From positions 1-9,012 of the forward strand of contig QMQA01000031.1 of assembly GCA_003648845.1 (NCBI GenBank): a stretch of DNA of 9,012 nt. The letters run 5' to 3'. The notes under the pieces were generated by a model. It was not told the DNA's origin. It searched no databases and worked only from the letters and a program-made list of their open reading frames with translations. The translations under genes and the position numbers were made by a program. Positions 5,981 to 9,012 of the stretch are shown here, one piece after another (the first letter of the stretch is position 1; each line of letters starts with the position of its first letter). The DNA comes from Candidatus Aerophobota bacterium (GTDB lineage: Bacteria; Aerophobota; Aerophobia; Aerophobales; B3-G15).

Positions 5981-7158
5981 GAAAGGAAAGCTCGGGTTTT
6001 AAAAAAGCACAACGTCTGGAAAAACTACCTGTTTATCTTTTTGCCCAGCTTGATGAGGCTAAAAGAAAGCTTGAAGAAAAAGGTGTTGATGTTATAGATT
6101 TAGGAGTAGGAGACCCGGATGTTCCAACTCCCTCTCCTATTATTGACAGGTTAGTTAAAGCGGCAAAGGACCCTCAAAATCACAGGTATCCTCCCTATGA
6201 GGGACTTCTCTCTTTCCGGGAAGAAGTTGCGAGGTGGTATTTGCGTCGATTCGGGGTTTCTCTTGATCCGGAAAAAGAAGTTATGACTTTGATCGGATCA
6301 AAAGAAGGAATAGCTCATATCTGTCTTGGTTTACTGGACCCTGGTGATCTGGCTCTGGTGCCGGAACCGGCTTATCCGGTATACCAGGCAGGAGTTATTT
6401 TTGCCGGTGCCCAGCCTTATTACATGCCCCTTCTGGAGGATAATGGATTTTTGCCTTCTCTGGGGGATATAAACCCGGAAGTTGCCCTGCAGGCCAAGCT
6501 CATGTGGATTAATTATCCCAATAATCCAACTGCAGCAACTGTGGATGTTGATTTTTTTCGAGAGGCGGTAGAATTTGCTCGCAGGTATAATATTGTTCTC
6601 TGTCATGATCTTGCCTATTCTGAACTTTCTTACGATGGATATCGTGCACCAAGTTTACTCCAGGTAGAAGGTGCCAAGGAAATAGCAGTGGAGTTTCACT
6701 CTCTTTCCAAAAGTTTCTGTATGACAGGATGGAGAATAGGATTTGCTGTAGGCAATAAGGACCTTCTTGGTGCCTTAAAGGGAGTTAAGACCAATATCGA
6801 CTCTGGGGTATTTCAGGCAGTACAAGAGGCCGGAGAAGAAGCTCTGAGAATGGGTGAGGAGTTAATTTCTAGGATTAGAGAAATATACCGTAGACGCAGG
6901 GATTTTTTTGTGCAGGGGTTGAAAGATCTGGGATGGGAAGTTTCACTCCCCCGGGCTACCTTTTATCTGTGGATTAAGGTGCCTGAAAATGGCTCATCTT
7001 TTGACTTTGCCCGGACTCTTCTTGAAAAATGTGGAATAGTGGTTACTCCAGGTGTTGGATTTGGTCCTTCTGGTGAAGGATACATCAGAGTTGCCCTCAC
7101 CGTGAGTGAAGAAAGGCTAAAAGAAGCCCTGGATAGGTTAGAGAAAGTTAAGTCATAG
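5977..7158 (+). CDS. dapL: DapL, LL-diaminopimelate aminotransferase
   Basis: This PLP enzyme of aminotransferase class I/II turns tetrahydrodipicolinate directly into LL-diaminopimelate using glutamate, bypassing the succinyl and acetyl routes. At 393 residues it has the usual length. It shows DLGVGDPDVPTP (41-52), HRYPPYEG (69-76), TLIGSKEGIAH (104-114), INYPNNPT (178-185), DLAYSEL (211-217), HSLSKSF with PLP lysine 245 (241-247), MTGWRIGF (249-256), TNIDSGVFQA (272-281) and the carboxylate-binding arginine 371 in GYIRVALT. The strings IGSKEGIAH and NIDSGVFQA are typical of bacterial DapL rather than aspartate aminotransferases. Ala186 stands where PNNPTG proteins have glycine, a mild variation. 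The start overlaps the dapB stop, and the substrate is the product of DapB, which supports the assignment. Another class I aminotransferase is possible but less likely. Confidence 0.9.
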   Translation: MRKESSGFKKAQRLEKLPVYLFAQLDEAKRKLEEKGVDVIDLGVGDPDVPTPSPIIDRLVKAAKDPQNHRYPPYEGLLSFREEVARWYLRRFGVSLDPEKEVMTLIGSKEGIAHICLGLLDPGDLALVPEPAYPVYQAGVIFAGAQPYYMPLLEDNGFLPSLGDINPEVALQAKLMWINYPNNPTAATVDVDFFREAVEFARRYNIVLCHDLAYSELSYDGYRAPSLLQVEGAKEIAVEFHSLSKSFCMTGWRIGFAVGNKDLLGALKGVKTNIDSGVFQAVQEAGEEALRMGEELISRIREIYRRRRDFFVQGLKDLGWEVSLPRATFYLWIKVPENGSSFDFARTLLEKCGIVVTPGVGFGPSGEGYIRVALTVSEERLKEALDRLEKVKS

Positions 7159-7211
7159 ACTCCAGTTTCCTGGAAGTTTCGGGGCAAAGATAAAACTCAA
7201 AAAGACAGAAA

Positions 7212-7256
7212 CCACCGGATACCAGAGCATCATTAAAATTTCTGGAAAACCGGAGG
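7212..7256 (+). promoter_or_regulatory. Leader hairpin ahead of pdxJ covering a GGAGG
   Basis: The 110 bases between dapL and pdxJ hold no gene. Within them, CCAGA (7222-7226) pairs with TCTGG (7241-7245) and CCGG (7215-7218) with CCGG (7250-7253). The outer bases CC (7212-7213) pair with GG (7255-7256) across one A-A mismatch. The GGAGG at 7252-7256 would be buried in the stem. A second possible Shine-Dalgarno, AAAAGG at 7258-7263, stays free 5 bases before the pdxJ ATG. Any regulatory role is inference. Confidence 0.3.
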
Positions 7257-7268
7257 TAAAAGGCAGGA

Positions 7269-7985
7269 ATGTTAAAGTTGTCGGTAAATGTTGATCATAT
7301 TGCTACTTTACGTGAAGCCAGAAAATCCACCTATCCTGATCCAGTTGCCGCAGCCATTTTAGCTGAGCTTGCCGGAGCAAGTGGTATCACTGTTCATCTG
7401 AGAGAAGATCGCCGCCATATAAAAGAAAGAGATGTCGAAATTTTAAGGCAAACCGTGACAACTAAGTTGAATCTGGAGATGGGGTTATCCGAGTCAGTGG
7501 TAAAATTTGCTCTTAAAGTTCGGCCGGATATGGCTACAATTGTTCCTGAAAGACCAGGGGAGATTACGACTGAAGGGGGGCTTGATCTTTCCAGATCTGG
7601 TGAACGGTTATCTGAGGTTATATCCCTTTTGCATGAGGCTGGTATCATGGTCTCTTTGTTTATAAATCCTGCTCCAAACAGTGTGAGAAAGGCTCACAGG
7701 CTAAATGCAGATTTTGTGGAAATCCACACAGGTTTATATGCCGAGGCAAAAAGTATCCAGGAGGCTTCAGAGGAGGTAGAAAAAATAGCAGGAGCGGCAA
7801 TGCTGGCTAAAAAGTTAGAATTGGGAGTTAATGCCGGTCATGGATTGAATTACGAAAATGTGCGTGAAGTTGCCCTTATTCAGGAAATAGATGAATTAAG
7901 TATAGGTTATGCTATTATTGCCAGAGCATCTCTGGTTGGAATGAAGGAGGCGGTTCAAGAGATGCTCAAATTGATGCAAAGATGA
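7269..7985 (+). CDS. pdxJ: PdxJ, pyridoxine 5'-phosphate synthase
   Basis: PdxJ condenses 1-deoxy-xylulose 5-phosphate with 3-amino-2-oxopropyl phosphate to give pyridoxine 5'-phosphate, the ring-closing step of the DXP-dependent vitamin B6 pathway. The 238 residues match the family. Key segments are SVNVDHIATLREAR (5-18), TVHLREDRRHI (41-51), LNLEMG (68-73), IVPERPGEITTEGGLD (91-106), NAGHGLNY (188-195) and ELSIGYAIIARA (209-220). By alignment His43, Glu70 and His191 match the catalytic residues of the E. coli enzyme. The ATG at 7269 lies 5 bases after AAAAGG and puts VNVDH at the expected distance. The end overlaps acpS by 4 bases (ATGA), the same pdxJ-acpS pairing found in E. coli. Its product, after oxidation, is the cofactor of the DapL encoded just upstream, though that link is probably incidental. 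Confidence 0.97.
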   Translation: MLKLSVNVDHIATLREARKSTYPDPVAAAILAELAGASGITVHLREDRRHIKERDVEILRQTVTTKLNLEMGLSESVVKFALKVRPDMATIVPERPGEITTEGGLDLSRSGERLSEVISLLHEAGIMVSLFINPAPNSVRKAHRLNADFVEIHTGLYAEAKSIQEASEEVEKIAGAAMLAKKLELGVNAGHGLNYENVREVALIQEIDELSIGYAIIARASLVGMKEAVQEMLKLMQR

Positions 7986-8347
7986 AGATAGAAGGTGTAG
8001 GAGTAGATGTGATAGAGATAGATAGAGTCAGAAAGGCCCTGGAAAGATGGGGTTCAAATTTTGAAAAAAGGATATTGTCTCCCCAGGAAATAAGTCCAAA
8101 GAAAGACCTTCTTCAAAAGGCGGTTTTCCTGGCAGGAAGATTTGCAGCAAAAGAGGCTATTTTTAAATCTCTGGGGATTAATCCTTGCTGGCATAAGGTA
8201 CTTATTTTAACAGGCAAAAAAGGCGAGCCTGTGGTTAGTTTATCTTCCGATGTTCTGGATAATACTGAAAAAAACGTAAAAAGGGTGCTGGTGAGTATTT
8301 CTCACTGCAAAAAGTATGCCTTAGCTCAAGCAGTAGCCATAGGATAG
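7982..8347 (+). CDS. acpS: AcpS, holo-acyl-carrier-protein synthase
   Basis: AcpS moves the 4'-phosphopantetheine arm from coenzyme A onto apo acyl carrier protein, making it active for fatty-acid synthesis. The 121 residues are the usual length for the small trimeric type. GVGVDVIEIDRV (5-16) carries the magnesium-binding Asp9, and AGRFAAKEAIFKSLG (51-65) carries the second metal ligand Glu58 and the family KEA. KGEPVVSLS (80-88) and VLVSISHCKKYALAQAV (102-118) complete the fold. Its ATG overlaps the pdxJ stop, so it is probably read by coupled translation. nnr follows after 69 bases, a common neighbour of acpS in many bacteria. Confidence 0.96.
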   Translation: MKIEGVGVDVIEIDRVRKALERWGSNFEKRILSPQEISPKKDLLQKAVFLAGRFAAKEAIFKSLGINPCWHKVLILTGKKGEPVVSLSSDVLDNTEKNVKRVLVSISHCKKYALAQAVAIG

Positions 8348-8370
8348 CCAATCCAAGTTATCATTCCAGA

Positions 8371-8399
8371 TTAACTTAACCCGGGATAAATTCTATAAG
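8371..8399 (+). promoter_or_regulatory. Possible promoter of nnr
   Basis: TTAACT (8371-8376) and TATAAG (8394-8399) match the -35 and -10 boxes at four and five of six bases, with a 17-base spacer. They fall in the 69-base gap after acpS. A strong Shine-Dalgarno, AAGGAG (8406-8411), lies 5 bases before the nnr ATG. Transcription would start close to that Shine-Dalgarno, leaving a very short leader, so readthrough from acpS remains possible. Confidence 0.35.
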
Positions 8400-8416
8400 T
8401 ATAAAAAGGAGCTTTC

Positions 8417-9012
8417 ATGAAGTTGCTTACATCAGAGGAGATGCGACTGTTGGACAGGATAAGTATTGAGAAAGTTGGCATTCCCGGAACTGTTTTGATG
8501 GAAAATGCCGGCAGAGCTGTAGCCGATTTTATCACTGAGAGGTGGCCTTCTCACTGGAAGGTATACCTTTTTTGTGGTCCCGGTAACAATGGAGGTGATG
8601 GTCTGGTTATAGCAAGACACCTTTATAACAGGGGCTACCAGGTTAAGGTTTTTCTGGTGGGTGCTAAAGAAAAACTAAAAGGGGATGCACAGGTAAATTT
8701 AAATATAGCATTCAATATGGGAATTAATATCAGGCAAATTGTATCTGCTGCACATCTTACCTCTGAAAGGGAAAAGCTGGATAATGAAGAATGTATGCTT
8801 TTAGTTGATGCTCTTTTGGGTACAGGAGCAAAAGGAGCTCCAAGAGGTATTTTGAAAGAAATGGTTAGTTTTATTAACAGATGTAAGGGGATCAAGATAG
8901 CGGTGGATCTTCCCACTGGTGTGGATGCTGATACAGGACAGGTAGCAGGAGAAGCGGTAAAAGCAGATTATACAATAACTTTTGCTTATCCCAAAAGGGG
9001 CACTTATCTTTA
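8417..9012 (+). CDS. nnr: Nnr, NAD(P)HX epimerase/dehydratase (N-terminal epimerase domain; 3' end outside window)
   Basis: Nnr repairs hydrated NADH and NADPH. The N-terminal YjeF domain interconverts the R and S forms of NAD(P)HX, and a C-terminal kinase-like domain dehydrates the S form using ADP or ATP. The 198 residues seen cover nearly all of the epimerase domain: VLMENAGRAVADF (26-38), GPGNNGGDGLVIARHL (54-69), VDALLGTG (130-137) with its conserved aspartate, and DLPTGVDADTG (164-174), followed by FAYPKRGTYL at the edge. The reading frame is open to the window end, so it cannot be told whether the dehydratase domain is fused, as is usual in bacteria, or absent. AAGGAG is placed 5 bases before the ATG. 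Confidence 0.95.
   Translation, partial: MKLLTSEEMRLLDRISIEKVGIPGTVLMENAGRAVADFITERWPSHWKVYLFCGPGNNGGDGLVIARHLYNRGYQVKVFLVGAKEKLKGDAQVNLNIAFNMGINIRQIVSAAHLTSEREKLDNEECMLLVDALLGTGAKGAPRGILKEMVSFINRCKGIKIAVDLPTGVDADTGQVAGEAVKADYTITFAYPKRGTYL

Noticed and set aside
7159..7177. Hairpin right after the dapL stop (ACTCCAG with CTGG-A-AGT)
   Set aside because: There is a bulge in the stem and no T-run follows, so it does not qualify as an intrinsic terminator.

Overview
The window reads as ordinary chromosomal DNA from an uncultured, probably anaerobic, bacterium with a diderm-type gene set. It carries murG, secDF, an RseC-family protein, an RnfE subunit and the LL-diaminopimelate aminotransferase (DapL) route to meso-diaminopimelate. 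Base composition is moderately AT-rich and the codon style looks even along the window, with no mobile elements, integrase, CRISPR array or phage genes. A candidate phylum such as Omnitrophota or a similar lineage would fit the combination of DapL, RseC/Rnf and the SecF style, but that placement is a guess from gene content.

Left arm (1-3057, minus strand): secD, secF and the N-terminal two thirds of murG run as one tight unit with gaps of 12 and 10 bases. A good promoter lies upstream of secD at about 3097-3124. They supply SecDF, which helps SecYEG pull proteins across the membrane, and the last cytoplasmic step of lipid II synthesis. SecF is about 65-70 residues longer than usual. The extra piece, inside its first extracytoplasmic domain, looks like a helix-hairpin-helix / GspK-like module, and this is the most unusual thing in the window.

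Middle (3058-5140, plus strand): after a divergent promoter region come an RseC-family membrane protein, a lone RnfE subunit with no other Rnf gene beside it, smpB, and a complete one-piece tmRNA gene (ssrA). SmpB and tmRNA act together in ribosome rescue and lie 11 bases apart. The tmRNA has readable acceptor, T-arm, H2, H5 and four pseudoknots, and encodes the tag ANEALPLAA.

Right arm (5192-9012, plus strand): dapB and dapL overlap by 4 bases and make two steps of lysine/peptidoglycan precursor synthesis. After a 110-base leader, pdxJ (vitamin B6) and acpS (acyl-carrier-protein activation) also overlap by 4 bases. The window ends inside nnr, the NAD(P)HX repair enzyme. All genes except the two cut by the window edges are intact. 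No gene-free stretch exceeds 185 bases.
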